A stretch of DNA of 64,000 nt from Monosporascus cannonballus (GCA_004154925.1 QJNS01000705.1:62001-126000), one strand, 5' to 3'; counted from the first letter of the stretch, positions 47,940-60,934 are shown. The notes: generated from the letters alone by a model not told the origin. Translations and numbers: made by a program.

Positions 47940-48889
47940 ATGTCTTCCGCCCCGATCTTCGCAATGTCTCAACATCAGTACGCATACGCTACTATGCCGC
48001 CGCCGCGGCAGTATTCGGCGCAGGGGACCAGCAGTGCCTTCTCCAGCTCTGCCAACCCCGATGAAGACTGGACCAAGATCTCGGACCTTGCCGAGCGCAG
48101 GAGGATACAGAACCGCATCGCCCAGCGCAACTACCGTGCGTCATACAAATTTCCGAGATGGGCGTAGGACACGGAGCTAACTGTCCTTCTAGGCAAGAAA
48201 CTCAAGAGGCGCTTGGAAGATCTGGAGAGGCGCGCCGGCACGTCGGATGGATCTACGTCCGGATCCGAGAAGCAAGCCCAGCCGACCACCCGCAACACCA
48301 AGAAGACAACCCCCGCCAAGGCTCAGAAGTCCTCGGCAGCTCCTCAAAAGCCCGTGCAACCGCCTCAGTTCACGCCGCCCATGCATCCGGAGGATGAGCT
48401 GCTCTTCACTTCCACATACGACGACCGAGAGCGCTCACATACACCTCCCTATATCACCTACTCGTCATACCCTCCGCCTGATGAGATGCTCCTACCGCCC
48501 TATGGCAACGCTCAGCCCTATCAACCCATGACGACAGCCGAAGGCTATCCCAACTACATGGCTACAACCACTGTCCCCTGTACCCTCCCATCCATGACGC
48601 ACTTCTCCGACGCGATCAAGAGGGAGCCGTACCCCCACGAAGAGTCGATGTCTCCCTACATAAACTATGGCTACGTACATGGGATGACTCCTAATCCCTA
48701 CGACCAGCACAATCCTCATGTGAGTCACGTACGCGGAAAACTTCCACACCGAGAACCCCGTAGCTGAACGGTGAAAATCAGACACCACCTCTCTCACATT
48801 CTTTCGACCACTCGGCAAACTGCTCAGAATCTGGCTACGAGTATCCAACAACGCCTCTGTCGATGCCGGCATCTCCGCCATGCAACTAG
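47940..48889 (+). CDS. bZIP transcription factor, fungal AP-1/Yap-like basic region
   Basis: A small DNA-binding regulator of unknown target genes. The exons are 47940-48135, 48193-48719 and 48782-48889, giving 276 aa. Intron 1 splits R66 within the basic region (donor GTGCGT, branch GCTAACTG); intron 2 has donor GTGAGT and acceptor ATCAG and, if left unspliced, would give a different short tail. The basic region ERRRIQNRIAQRNYR (52-66) carries the N-x7-R pattern, with N58 and R66. The zipper after it (KKLKRRLEDLERRAG) is very short before a Ser/Thr/Pro-rich tail, a layout seen in a group of Pezizomycotina bZIPs. The C-terminus ends in TPLSMPASPPCN. An in-frame ATG at 47964 (MSQHQYAYAT) is an equally good start. 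It lies alone at the right edge of the gene-poor 17 kb stretch. Confidence 0.88.
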
Positions 48890-50791
48890 ACTGAAGAAAA
48901 AAGGGTTCGCATGGCGGGAAGGCCACTAGACGGCGGGGGACACATGGGGCCAGGACGGGATTTATATATACATATACGAACGGCGCCATACAGCGTCAAG
49001 GCGAAGTGCTCGACTTGAAGGATATGGTTATTTTTGCGGATATTTTCTAGTGGAGCATGGTGTTTCCGGAAAGGCATTTAGAGAGAAAGGCGCATAGCTG
49101 AAGCGGCGGCGGCGGCGGTTGTGTACCATAGCAACGAGTGACGATTTCGGACAATCGCTGATACCCCCTCACCCCAACCATCGTGCCCCCCAGTTCCATC
49201 TCTTTGCTGTGTGATCGTTCGTTGAAAGGCATTGTGGATCTGCGACCTGGTTGCACCTATTCATCTTGCGGCTCGGGATATTCTCGTCGCGCAGGGACTT
49301 CGCTGGACAGACTCACAGCGACTCTATAGGTCCTACTGGGACGCTACGCATATCGCGGTACCATATCCCAGAGAACTACCTTACCTCGGCGGGGTGGTTT
49401 CTGGTGACGATGTCGGGGATTCAAGAAGTCCCGAGACGATCGTATTTACTTCAGCGAGTTCCGTATATTTAGTTTACGGCCGTAAAGTGCGAGACTCGCA
49501 ATTACATACAACCGAAAGCAATCCCCACAGAGCTACGTATGTCCACAAATGATTCGTAGTAAATAACCAACAATTCCTTCTCCTATTCGATTTCTCCGCG
49601 TTAAACCCGAAGATCAGAGCATGGGAGATTGACAAGGCGGAAGCCGCTATTTCCCCGAGTACGTAGACCTGGAGGCTTATTCGAAGGATCACCTTACCCC
49701 GCCAAGGATCCTAACGCTGCCTGCGATCATGAGGCATTTTTTGCATCTTGTCGGACAGCACAAGCAGTCAAAAAGGTATGCTGAGATCCTGCCACGCCAT
49801 GACGTATCATCCCGGGATTCTGAATGAAAAAGGAAGTCGGTAGTGGTTTTGGGCCCATTTTGATCCCTTTCTCCCACGGAATGCTATGTATGGACTGACA
49901 CTGGGGCGCAAGATGCGCTAGAGATAGATGAATGCGAAAAACGAAAGAGGCCAAAAAACATCCGGGCTCGGGACGACTGCGCCCTGACTGTGGTTGAGGC
50001 AGTATCTGCACTATACTTACTAACGATAATTTCCTCCTAGTGCTTGCCTGCGTATGTATGTACGATTTCCACGCATGTTCACAACACATTCACAATCACA
50101 TACCTCCAGAGGCAAACTACATCCCGTAAGGGACTCCGCACTACAATGTAGTAAGTAGTAAGAAGTGGAACCCGGGCTCGGTACGGGCCTTGTTCGAAAG
50201 TGTTCATGAGACTCTTGCATAATAGAGTTAACTACTGGGCGGCAACGGGCGTCTGTCGCTAGAAGCACCAATCAGGATGAGTCCTCCATAATTTCAATCG
50301 CTACTTGGTCCATGAAGTCATCATGAACTGGCAAGCAAGAGTAGCAAAGTAGACAACAACAACTATAACAACAGCAACAAGTCATTATAGAGGCATTCTC
50401 TTTGGTTCCGGAGAAGCTACTAGTTTACCTGTTCCTTATGTCACAGCTCATATGATTATGATTATCCACCTATCATAAACATAGAGGCGTTGGATGTCCT
50501 GCTGGCTTCGCGAGCTCATCCAGCGCGACGCCCGAGTTGCCCAGTCCCTCGAGTTACGCTCATCCGCTGATTTCCTATTGTAGCCCGAGTATACGTTTGT
50601 GGGTAGTACTCCAGTACGGAGTAAAAGCAGTGTATATCTACTAAAGTCATTTGATGCATCTTTTTAACGGGGCAGTGGTTAGCGGGTTAGCCTCGTCTAG
50701 GATTGAAGGAAGTTCCGATATAGCGGGAAGAGAGATCCTCCAAAATCGCTGGGAGTAAAACTATCATCGTCAGAATCTATCCGCCTTGTTC
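48890..50791. other. 1.9 kb intergenic region
   Basis: Lies between the bZIP and CIA30-domain genes, both on the plus strand. It contains a CAA-rich microsatellite near 50355-50385 and a GGC run near 49104. No open frame has a recognisable domain. The 3' UTR of the bZIP gene and the promoter of the next gene must lie here. Confidence 0.45.
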
Positions 50792-51702
50792 ATGGAGCAA
50801 GTCACTTATTACTATCTCTTTGGGGGAGATAAGTGAGGACAGGGTCAAGGGTGGAACGGCCTTGCGCTAATCAGATGGAGGCCATGGGACCCGGAAGGAT
50901 CATGGATAACATCTGATGATCGAGTACGGGGTGGGAAAGGTCAAAGTATGTGATCAGCGTCGAAACGTTGTCCTTGCTCTATTCGCTTCGGGGGGGGCAA
51001 TAACTAACTTTTCTGAATATGTTCGAGCACTCCGTCCCTGGCGTGTCATTTCGTCCCCCCTTTTTGGCTGCCAAGTCTTTTCAAATTGAGTTGTGATTAA
51101 CTGGTGTCTTTGGGTCACCTAGCCAGCGGCTCTAATCCGGGGCTGGTGGTGTACTACGGCAACCTTGACATCGCGGCTCTCGGCGGTGCTGGCTTCGCTT
51201 CCCAACGATCTGTAGATCCGCTATCATGGGATCTGGCAAACTACCAAGGGCTGAGCATCGGCGTCCAACAAGGTGATGCGAAGAAGTACACCATCACTCT
51301 CAAGGACCAGATACTCCCCAGGCGCCCGAGAGAACAGAGTACCGTCAGCTGGGAGTACGACTTCGAGGGTCAAGCGTCCGAGGTGGTGATCCCTTGGGCC
51401 GAGTTCAAATCCACGTACCGAGGTAGACCTACACCCGACGCGGAACCCATGGATTTAAGAAATGTGAAAAGAATAAGCATCATGTGCCGAAGGTTTGCGC
51501 GCCAGCCCCTTCGGAATGACACCGTCTACAGCTTTGCTAAAGCACTTATAGCTTCTTCGGCGAACAAGAGGGGGCATTCAGAATCGAACTTCGCCACATC
51601 GCTGCCGTTGCCTCTGAAAGCATCCCTCAACTTGTGCTTTCGCAGTCGCGAGCAGAGTCACCAGGGCCTTATTTGAAGGATAAAGAGATCGATAATAGCT
51701 GA
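50792..51702 (+). CDS. CIA30-domain protein (complex I intermediate-associated protein 30-like)
   Basis: Small fungal CIA30-domain protein. The family is named for a mitochondrial complex I assembly factor, but short stand-alone fungal members like this one have no settled function. The exons are 50792-50832, 50875-50945, 51123-51492 and 51552-51702, giving 210 aa. The family signature is complete after splicing: YLFGGD, RPWDPEGSWITSDDRVRGGKGQ (exon 2, about 17-37), YYGNLDIAALGGAGFASQRS, WEYDFEG, VIPWAEFKSTYRG, and in the last exon FFGEQEGAFRIELRHIAAV. Exons 1, 2 and 4 were found only through these family motifs. Intron 1 is just 42 bp and its branch point sits very close to the acceptor, so that junction is the least certain; intron 3 has an unusual GTTTGC donor. 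No mitochondrial targeting peptide is evident at this start. Confidence 0.85.
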
Positions 51703-52214
51703 AACACTACGCTTGACTCTTGGCTTAGTTGGTTATGTAGCCTCTTCAAGTGAGCTAGAAGGAGCTTCCAAGCAAACTGCCCACATCAAAGCTGCTGGAC
51801 TAGGTGGCTCTGCATCCATTAGGGGACCTGGAGATGTGTAATTAGCTGAATAGAAATCAAAATCTGGCCATGTTTCCAGTTAATCCATGGACTCCAATCA
51901 TGCTTTGTTGGTTTGTGGATCATCTGCGGATCTATGTTACTACCTAGTGGAAAGCTTCCATGCCCCTATTTGGACACTACCGAAGACTGTTACTCCAAGC
52001 CCGCTGGTCTGGAATTTTCACCGCGAGGGAGAGCGAAGCCCGCCACCCAAAATCTGAACCGATGATCTCCGTTCATTTCATGTGCTAGTATGTCCTTACC
52101 TTGCAACGGTAGGGCAAGGCGGCTTCCTATGGGTTCGTTTACAAATGGCACAATGCCGTCTTGACCTTGCGTACTCTAGTGGTGCGGTATCGAAAGGAGT
52201 TAGCAATTTCATGA

Positions 52215-52244
52215 CCCCCCCCCCTTTTTTTTTCCCCTTCCCCC
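52215..52244 (+). repeat. Polypyrimidine tract
   Basis: Ten C, then nine T, then alternating short C and T runs ending CCCCC. Strand-asymmetric and slip-prone; could form a triplex. No neighbouring splice site suggests an intron. Confidence 0.8.
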
Positions 52245-52453
52245 AAGGCTCAGGGGGAAGCTGTTCAAACTCGACCAGACATATATACAGTGCTTCGTCC
52301 CTGCCTTGCATTGCATCTAAATGCCCAGGGATTCCACTATAGTTGAAAGTAGAAGGTGATCGGCCTTTCCACTTATTAGACTATCACCCTTGGTAACCCC
52401 GGGCCTTTCAAAGATGCTCGTCGACATTCGCAACGAGCCCTAGGAACATCATA

Positions 52454-52483
52454 TCCCGACAGACTCCGACAGATTCCGACGGA
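52454..52483 (+). repeat. Short tandem repeat, 10-bp unit, three copies
   Basis: Three consecutive near-copies of TCCGACAGAT, with single-base differences in the outer two. Not inside a recognised gene. Confidence 0.6.
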
Positions 52484-55400
52484 AATCACGCGCAGAGTGC
52501 CCAGAAAGGGAATACGTCTTGGTACTTGCTCACCTTCAAATCCCAAGCTAAGATCGCTGCCTGCCTGTGGACTTACCAGCTCGCCCAAGGCTAACGTAGA
52601 TATACCAGCAAGAGAAAAGGGCACCAAAGGCTTACGCAACCTGTCGGTTTCGCCCCCTTAGGCCACGTACCAGGGTTCTAAGCTAGAGAGTCTCCAGCCA
52701 TAGGCATAAGAATAATTAATGACAAGGAGTTGCATCAGGTATGGACGTACTCCGTTTACCCCTTTTTAGCAATAGGTTTATCCATACCCTTCGAATCTCG
52801 GACCCGCCGCGCTTGAACGCTCTCTTCGCCTCAAACACGGCGGTCAGCAGGTCCCATTTCATCATCCCTGTTGCTTCAGCCCTCTTTGTGGAGTCCGCAT
52901 GGCTGTTCTCAACGCCTTTGTCAGCCCGTAAGCACTTGCGGTGGCCCACACTATACACGTGTGGCGGGGATGTTAAATCATTCTCTAAGGTTGTAGATTA
53001 TGCTCCACCGCTGAAGGGTTGTAATAGGGCCTCCACTTAGGTAGCCATGTCTCAAGATGTATGCTTTGGTGCAAACACCCAAGGCCGTAAAAGATGCGGC
53101 TTCCGCGGGCATCGACTGTGAGCTCTGATGTCCACTTGCCAGGGCGGCGATGATACCTGCTCCAAGAAGTGATGCGCTCGCAATTACGAGCCCGCCGACT
53201 TTGTGCTGAAAGAATACTCCTCTACCGAGGATATCATGGACCATATTTGCCTGGCATATATCGGCCTCAGTCGGATAGCAGTCAACGTATCTGGTGAGCT
53301 TAGGCCTATGCTGAGATACAATGTGATGGGTACGACCGCAATCGACGAGCAGTTGGAGTATCGCCCCTGGCTCCTATTCATCAAAGAACGATAGTTGCGC
53401 CTTCGAAGGAAGTTACATCGCAGAGCCACCCTCGGGGCCGAGAACCGCAAATCAACCTCCTGCCAGCAAGGTATTTGGGGGGGTTAGCCGATCAGAACCA
53501 AGACCCTTGTAAGTACCCTTATGGACGGTCTACGATCCTTTGCCTGATTGGCGTTCGGATTATATGGGCCGAGGGATCCATCTGTGTTGGGGGAACAAAC
53601 CCCTGTGAACCTGCCGGAACGCAGATCTAGACATCGACGCTCGAGGACTTTCGGTCGTTGGCTCGGCAAGCGGACAGTGTCAATTTCTAATCTAATAGAA
53701 CTCCACCTACAAATTTGTCGAGGTACCAGAAAAGTTAACGTTAGATGGATTGTCCCTACAGTTTCCCGGAGAAACCCCGAGTTCAGTTTCAGGGTGTTCT
53801 TGCTCGCGTTGCCCACCTCCTCAGCTGGTAATGCTCTCATCCGAGCTCCATTGTAATGCACGGCGTCGATTGCCGACCAATGTCCATCCCCCTCTACCGC
53901 AGTATGTCTTCTATGGCCGAGCTCCTTCTTATAAAAAAATATGGTCTTGATGCTAATGCGTGCGTGGTCGCAGAATCACTGCCGGCAAGACTGGCTCACC
54001 CTGGGAGTGAGCATCATTAGCTTTAACCTTGGGGTACTGGTAGGCTTGAGAGAAGTCCCAGGTGAACTACGGTCAGGTTATAAAAATGGTTAACCGTACC
54101 GCAAGGGCTAGTGGCCTCGCCCTTCTAAGTTCTTAGGGGAGCCTCCGGTTCATCGCCCTACGGGGCCCAGTAACTACAAAATAGAGGTGCTAAATAGTAG
54201 ATCGTGGACCCCGGTTAAGATGAAGGTGGTTATGATTGGGTGCTGCTTGATATTGGTCGGGCTAGTATCGCGTAGTGCTGACAGGTCCAGTCGGTGCCTA
54301 CCCGTAGGGCTGGCCCGCTGGAGCATTCCTTACCATTTGGACGGTTTACCACATATGCTTCCTTGAAGTAATAGGTGATCCTTAATATCATATTCTCCCC
54401 ATTTGGGATTTCATAAATACGGCGTGGTCTCTCCTACGTGAAGGAGTATGGGACGTGCAAAGGCGCGAAGACGTTGCCTCTCTTAATCGAAAACGAGAGC
54501 GACAGTCATGTCACGGAATAGAATGGCCTAAGTTCACCGTTCCAGTGGCCCAGGATTACGACTGATTGCGTTAAACATAATCAGAAGTCAAGGGTATCTT
54601 AATGGGTACCTTCGACCACGCTGGAACCCATGAAACTGATACTTCTCAGGGCCGGCCGGCTGTTTCCCAACGTTCTCGAGGCTAACGCTGCCTTTTCACC
54701 GCGCTCTATCTTTCGGTTTCTTTCGGCGACATGATCCAATATGGGACATCTACTGCATAGCGGCTAGAGACAGCCGCTGGTCGTCTCCTGATTCGCCACG
54801 GTGGCTGAATATGGCAAGCTCGCGAGCACCCGCCTTTGCTGTTAGGCCTGGGACTCGCTAATGACTCAACCCAGAGCCGTGGCGTGGAGTGTGTGCAATT
54901 CATCAGCGCGTATTCCGGAGAGGGTGGTTTCTCATCAGGCGTGACGAGTTCCGTCCAACTGCTGTTGGCTCGGTGAACACGAGTGACCTCGCCGCTGCTA
55001 CAGAAGCAAAGCAATACGCGGCTCCGACAAACCATGCGATCAGCTCTACTTAGCAATCCGACATACCCGTAGACAGGATGAGGACACCACTTGATCATCA
55101 TCACGAGCACAGCAAAGAGCTGGAAGCCAAGGGCTGGGCTCCTCGGGGCGGCTTGTCCGACCAATGACAATCACGAATAGCTTCTCGCTTTTGGGGTAAT
55201 AATACTCTTAGCTTCAAGAACACGGCTAAGCTACTGAAGATTACCTGTAATTGGGGTTGCTTTAGGTACCTAACTCCCTGGGTACGTGCCCATAGGTAAT
55301 ATACAGAGTAGCCTCCATACCTATGAACTACGTATATCATCATTTGCATCATTTGCACAAGTAGGTTGAAAATTAACAATTGAGAGTAATGCTGGCTCCT

Positions 55401-57567
55401 AGCTCCCCAGTCCCCTGCCAGCAGCACAAGTTGTGAGCGACTCTCCAACTGTTGAACCTAGCAACGCCATGGCTTAGTTAGCTAACCGGCTAGTGGAAAT
55501 AGCTTCGGCCACTCCGGTATTCTTATCTCTTGGCTACCACTGTTTTTATCTGTATTTAAGGAGAGTTCACCGCCTTCACCTTCTATAGAGAACTTTTGAA
55601 AGGTTAGACAACTTTTAATACAGTTTTCTTTAAGCTATTCGAAACCTCGTTATTGCTTTTACGATATATTTATTCTTCTATTACTAAAGATATTTATTGT
55701 TTAATTATTACACTTTTAGTTACTTTAGCCCGTTTATCTTTTACATTATTTCTAAAGCTATAATTATCTAATCAAACTTTAACAGTTAAATTTCAAAGCA
55801 AATCTTTAAGTTTTCTCTTACAAAAACTTTTTAAAAAAATATAACACATTCGAATTTTACGTTAATACGAAAATTGACATGTTATAAACATATATCAACC
55901 TTAATATAGCCCAAGTATTACTTTTATTAACGATATCGACGTCTTTTAAATTTTATTATTTTTAAAATAAAGTAATTAAGTAATATATCTTAAATAATTC
56001 AAATTATTTAAAAATTAAAAAGACTTTAAAGGCATATAATGAGAAAGAATTCATATATATTATTTAAGAAAAGATATTTGTTAGAATTAACACATATTTA
56101 ATTTAAATTCTTTAGTTAAGTTATTATTAAATATATTTAAAGCAGGTTACGATTTAAAATTATTTAATTATTTTAAAAGGTAAATTTAAATTTAATAATA
56201 ATATTCGAATATACGAAATTAATATTCGATATAACTAAGCGCTAAATACTAACAAGGTTTGAAAAATATATAAATACTTATATATTCAAAAAATTTATAT
56301 TAAAGTTGTAAAATTTTATATCGTAATCATCGTCGAATATTACTGTTATCTAGAATTTTTAAAACTATTAAAGTCTCTTTACTCGACGTTTTTGTTATTT
56401 AAATTATTACGGTAAAAGAATTATATTTAAAAGTAAAAATCTTATTGAGTTATTATTCGTAAAAAAGCTAGTAAAATAATTCCGAAACTATATAAAGCTG
56501 CGAAAAGCTTAAAGCGTTACCGTAAAATAGTTGTTACAAAAAACGTTCTGTATTGTCTTTAACGAAAAAATACCTATTTAAACGAATATATCTTTAAATA
56601 ATCGGAATACTAACTGCTGAAATAACAGCGATCATAGTAATAATAATCATTTTGCGCTAAATTATTATTATAAAAATTATAATTATTTAAAATTTATCTT
56701 TATATTAATAATAACATTAAATTCGATAAATGAAATAAAATTTTTAAAATCTAGAAACAGATATATAAATGTATTTCGAAGGCCTTCTATTAATAAAAAA
56801 ATAAACATTTGTAAAAAAAATTAAGTTATAAACTTTCTAATTCGTTTTAAAGTTTTTCGTAATAGAATTTTTTAAAAACTTACAAATTAATAATATTATT
56901 ACCAGATATAACTTAAAAAACTTTATATTTCTAGACACTTATTTTAATTTTTATATAATAAATCGTAAAGGTAATTTTGTTTAAATTTTTACTTATCGAA
57001 AATTAACGAAAGGATTTAAGCTAGAAAAAGATATATCGATATCGTAAGCGAAAATATACGAAAGATTACGTTTATTATACCTTTGAAAATTAATATTTCT
57101 ATTTAAAAAATTATTTATACATTTTTAAGATTTATATTAACTCAACGTTTTATAAATTGTTTTAAGCAATTAAAATTTACTAAAATAATAAAATAAGTAT
57201 TATATATTTCAAAACGTTAAAAACAAAAATAATACAAGTTAATTAAATTAAATGCTAACTCGTTATATACTATATTAAAGTAATACTAAATAATAATAAT
57301 AATAATATTCTAATAATATTTAATATAAAATAAAAATTAACGTTATAATGCTGGAAAATAATAATAAAGTAAAAAATAAAGTTCGTTTTAAAAGCAAAAA
57401 CGAGGATTTCGTTTTAAAGTCTTTAAAAATTTAAGAATTTTAAAAGTAATTTTATAATAAAAGTTTTATAATAGCAATTTTCGATTTTCTTTAACATCTT
57501 TGAAAGAAAACATTATATTATGGTATCAAAAACTTATATATTTAAATTTAGGCATTTTCGAAAAAGT

Positions 57568-57950
57568 AACATAATGTTACGGCTGCACCATACCCCTACA
57601 TCACCAGAGGCAAAGGCAAAAGATCGGTGGAATGATCGCAATCATGGCAATCATTCTAGTGCTTACAGCCGTATACATACTGGAGTCTGTACGGTACTAC
57701 CCAAACCGTAACACACTGCTCCACCTTCCATTAGCTTGGTCCCCAAGCCATTAAGGTCTGCCGCGACTGCGGTACAGCTGTCCGACCCCCAAGGTCTACT
57801 CCACACTTGCTTTGCCCCACCTGTGCGTCCAGGAAGATCTTGTGAGCAACGGCCAGTCTGGGGATCGAACCCAGCCCTGGTATACGTCACTCGCCGTCAT
57901 GCGATCGTTATGTTACGACTGCACTATACCGCTACACCACTAGAGATAAA
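57568..57950 (-). repeat. tRNA-related SINE-like element, GC-normal island
   Basis: About 380 bp of normal composition inside the AT desert. Read on the minus strand it has an A-box-like TAGCGGTATAGTG (about 57932), then a B-box GGTTCGATCCC in a perfect T-stem CTGGG/CCCAG (57858-57874), then a unique body. The head motif recurs near 57600 with GATGTAGGGGTATGGTGCAGC. Acceptor-stem halves do not pair, so it is not an intact tRNA. A tRNA-derived SINE or tRNA pseudogene is the best reading; a fragment of a larger transposon is the alternative. Confidence 0.4.
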
Positions 57951-58060
57951 AGTAAAAAATTAATAAAATAATCGCAATTATAATAATTATTTTCATACTA
58001 ATAGCCGTGTATATATTAAAGTTTATAGGATATCACTTAAATCGTAATATATAAGCAGTT
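57911..58060 (+). repeat. RIP-decayed direct copy of 57575-57720
   Basis: Aligns without gaps to 57575-57720 at an offset of 336 bp over about 145 bp. I count more than 25 sites where the upstream copy has C or G and this copy has T or A, and only a handful of other changes. The two copies are in the same orientation, so the unit is head-to-tail. Confidence 0.75.
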
Positions 58061-58936
58061 ATTAGAATGAAATTTTATTTATTTTTAACAATTTCATATT
58101 TATGCTACTAAGTTGTTAAATATTAAAATATTTTACGAAAATAACCGATTAAAATTTAAACTGTTTAATATAATATATGTTAATTTTTTCGATTTTAGTA
58201 ATATTTTCGATAAATATACAAAAACGTTAATTATTATTTGTATAATGTAAGGGAATAGAAAGAACTAGCTACTTCGCTATATAACTTAAAAGATCAGCAG
58301 TTTTAACGTCAAGGTGTATTAGAAGTTCTTATTCGTACTTAAGTAAAAAACATCTTAGGGCTTATTTTCTTATAATAATTATTAAGATTAAGATTTATTA
58401 TACCTTAAAACTGAAAAAAATATACTTTTATCAATTTAATAAATATAATAACTTTTTTAAAAAACGCAATTTTATGTTAAAATTAAAATATATAAGCGGA
58501 ATAATAAGATTTTTTAGAAATAAGTTTCGAAAATAACTTTTTAACATAAATATATTCTATAAACTCTTATTTTTATACGTTAAGAAATCTATAAACGTTT
58601 ACAAACGCGCTAAAAACGTAATTATTACGATAATACGTTATTTAATTATTAATAACAATATTTTATTCGATTTATAGCTAGAAATTATAAAAATAATTAC
58701 ATATATTATTAATTATATACTTATTTAAATTTTAAATTAAAAAGTCTTTATGTAAGTGTTTAATATATAAACAATTTAAAACTAACATATTTATTTTTTT
58801 TAAAAATTTTTTAAAAGTAAACATAATAGATATTATATTTTTAAGATTAAAAATTTATACATTTATAAGAATTATTTATGAAAATACAAAATGTCTAAAC
58901 AATAAATTTTAAACCATATAATAAATACCTTATAGG

Positions 58937-59297
58937 TGTAACGAACCTGTTATATATCCACCTAGAAGTATGAGCAGTATTCGAAAGAGGTCTTGATTTG
59001 CAGATAACAATAGGTCGAGGAATAATTTTAGTGGTCTGTTCGTTAAAAAGTTTTAAAGACTTTCCCCTCAATTAGAGAACGGTGCAGTTGCCTCTGGATT
59101 GAGAGCTTAGATTGATAGCTAAGGAACGAAACTAAGTAGATGCTATTTATATAAAAGACCGACTCGTTATATATCCTAACTTCTTAAAGTAAGTATGTCG
59201 TAGATCTATGTAATCTATGTAATCTGGTTCAGATCACTTAGATCACCTAGATCACTCAACACGCCATGCCTCCCAGTTCCGGGGTTTACCCGTGACA
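58937..59297 (+). mobile_element. Putative solo LTR
   Basis: A 361-bp GC-normal island that begins TGTAACG and ends CGTGACA, fitting the TG...CA ends of LTRs. It holds a TATATAAAAG box near 59146 and AGATCAC tandem motifs near 59232-59256. The flanking five bases do not match, so a target-site duplication is not seen, and no second copy or internal region is recognisable nearby. It could instead be another repeat fragment. Confidence 0.35.
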
Positions 59298-60934
59298 GGT
59301 CCGCAATAGGCCTCATAAATAGGTATCTTCGAGACAGAAACCTCTGTTTCTGTAACAATAGGATATATATTTAATAATATATATCGAATATAGATTTTTT
59401 AATAATAATACGTTATTATCATTAAGGACGTTATTTTTAATAAAATAAAAAATTAGTTAGAAAGTTCAAATTATATATTTAAGTTAATAATATGTGTATT
59501 TTATATATAATAATTAATTTTAATAATAATCTTAGAAGTATAAAAATTACTAAGAAGATAAAAATTACTATAATATATAACGAATTTTAAAAAATTATTT
59601 CCAATATAATAATAATAATTGTAAACTTTATAATGAAACTATATTATAAAAAATTAAAAAGCTGAAAATTAATAAAATTTATAATTCGTATTTTAACAAA
59701 TTTTCTTATCGTTCGATAATTAACAATAATTCTTAAAAATCTTTTAAATATTTTTAATTGAATTTATAATTCGACACGCAAAATTATATAGTTTTATCTA
59801 TTTATATTCGAAATTCTTTCAGCTTGTAAAAACTTAAGTTATTAATAATTTAAGGTTTTATTATTGAGTACAATTTAAAATATATTACTAAGTTTTTTAT
59901 TTACTATAATACTGAACGGAATTAAAGTTTTTAAATTACATAACTATTATCAATTTCGAAACGCAAAACGAAAAAAATATTGTAGTTAATATAATTACAA
60001 ACTAACGTTCGTAAAATATAATACGTAGTAAATTATTTTAAAGTTATTTTTAAATTTTAATTTAATCATATTATTTATATTATAGTGATCTCTTTCTTCT
60101 TTTTAAAAATTAATATTAAGTTATAAAATATAAACACGATAAAAATTAAAACAATAATTATACAAAAGGATATATTAAATAAAACGATTAATTATTATTA
60201 TTTTAATATAACGATGACTTAGAACGCAAATCTTAACGATATTCTTCTTTTAAGATACATATTTATATATAAATTTAATACTATTAATATGTTTTTATTT
60301 AGCAATCTTTATAAATCAATTTACGTATATTTTTTATAAAATTTATATATAAAAAGTTTTATTTAAAACTTGAAACAGGCTAATATGACTTAAAATAATT
60401 ATTGTTTTTATAATAATAGAATTTAATAGCGATATTAACATATTTAAAATTAAAATTCGTTTCGAATAATATATATATTATGAGAAATAATTAGTTAAGG
60501 TTAATTTTTTCCCTTAATAATGCAGCTATAATATATAGAACTTATAATATAATATGCGTTAATTTTTTATAAAATTAATATAATATTTTTATATTAATAA
60601 CCTTATAAAAATCATACTTTTTTAAATATATATATATTAGAAAATCAGCTAATTTCAAAATTATAGTTATTATAAAATACTTATTAAAAAATCTATATAT
60701 ACGTTTCGAATTATTTAAATTCGAAAAACGTTATTTTAAAATCTTTAAGTAAAAAAATCTTAAAAAATATTAAAACGAAACGTTGATAATGTTAAAAAGG
60801 TTATATTTTGAAAAAGTTAGAAATTTGTTAAACAGAACTATCGTTATTCGTTTAAATTTAATTAAAACTATTTTTATTTATTATATTATTATAAAAACCG
60901 TAATTTTACGTAATTTATTATCGTTAATATCAGG

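Larger units (their letters stand above)
51703..55559. other. 3.9 kb intergenic region before the AT-rich block
   Basis: No gene recognised. Contents include a polypyrimidine tract at 52215-52244, a three-copy 10-bp tandem repeat at 52454-52483 and TACCTA/TAGGTA motifs near 55262-55312. Open frames at 53548-53856 and 54706-55170 lack domains and overlap frames on the opposite strand. Confidence 0.4.

Noticed and set aside
57858..57945. Intact tRNA gene on the minus strand
   Set aside because: The B-box and T-stem are perfect, but the A-box has an extra base and the acceptor halves do not pair; kept only as a tRNA-derived repeat.
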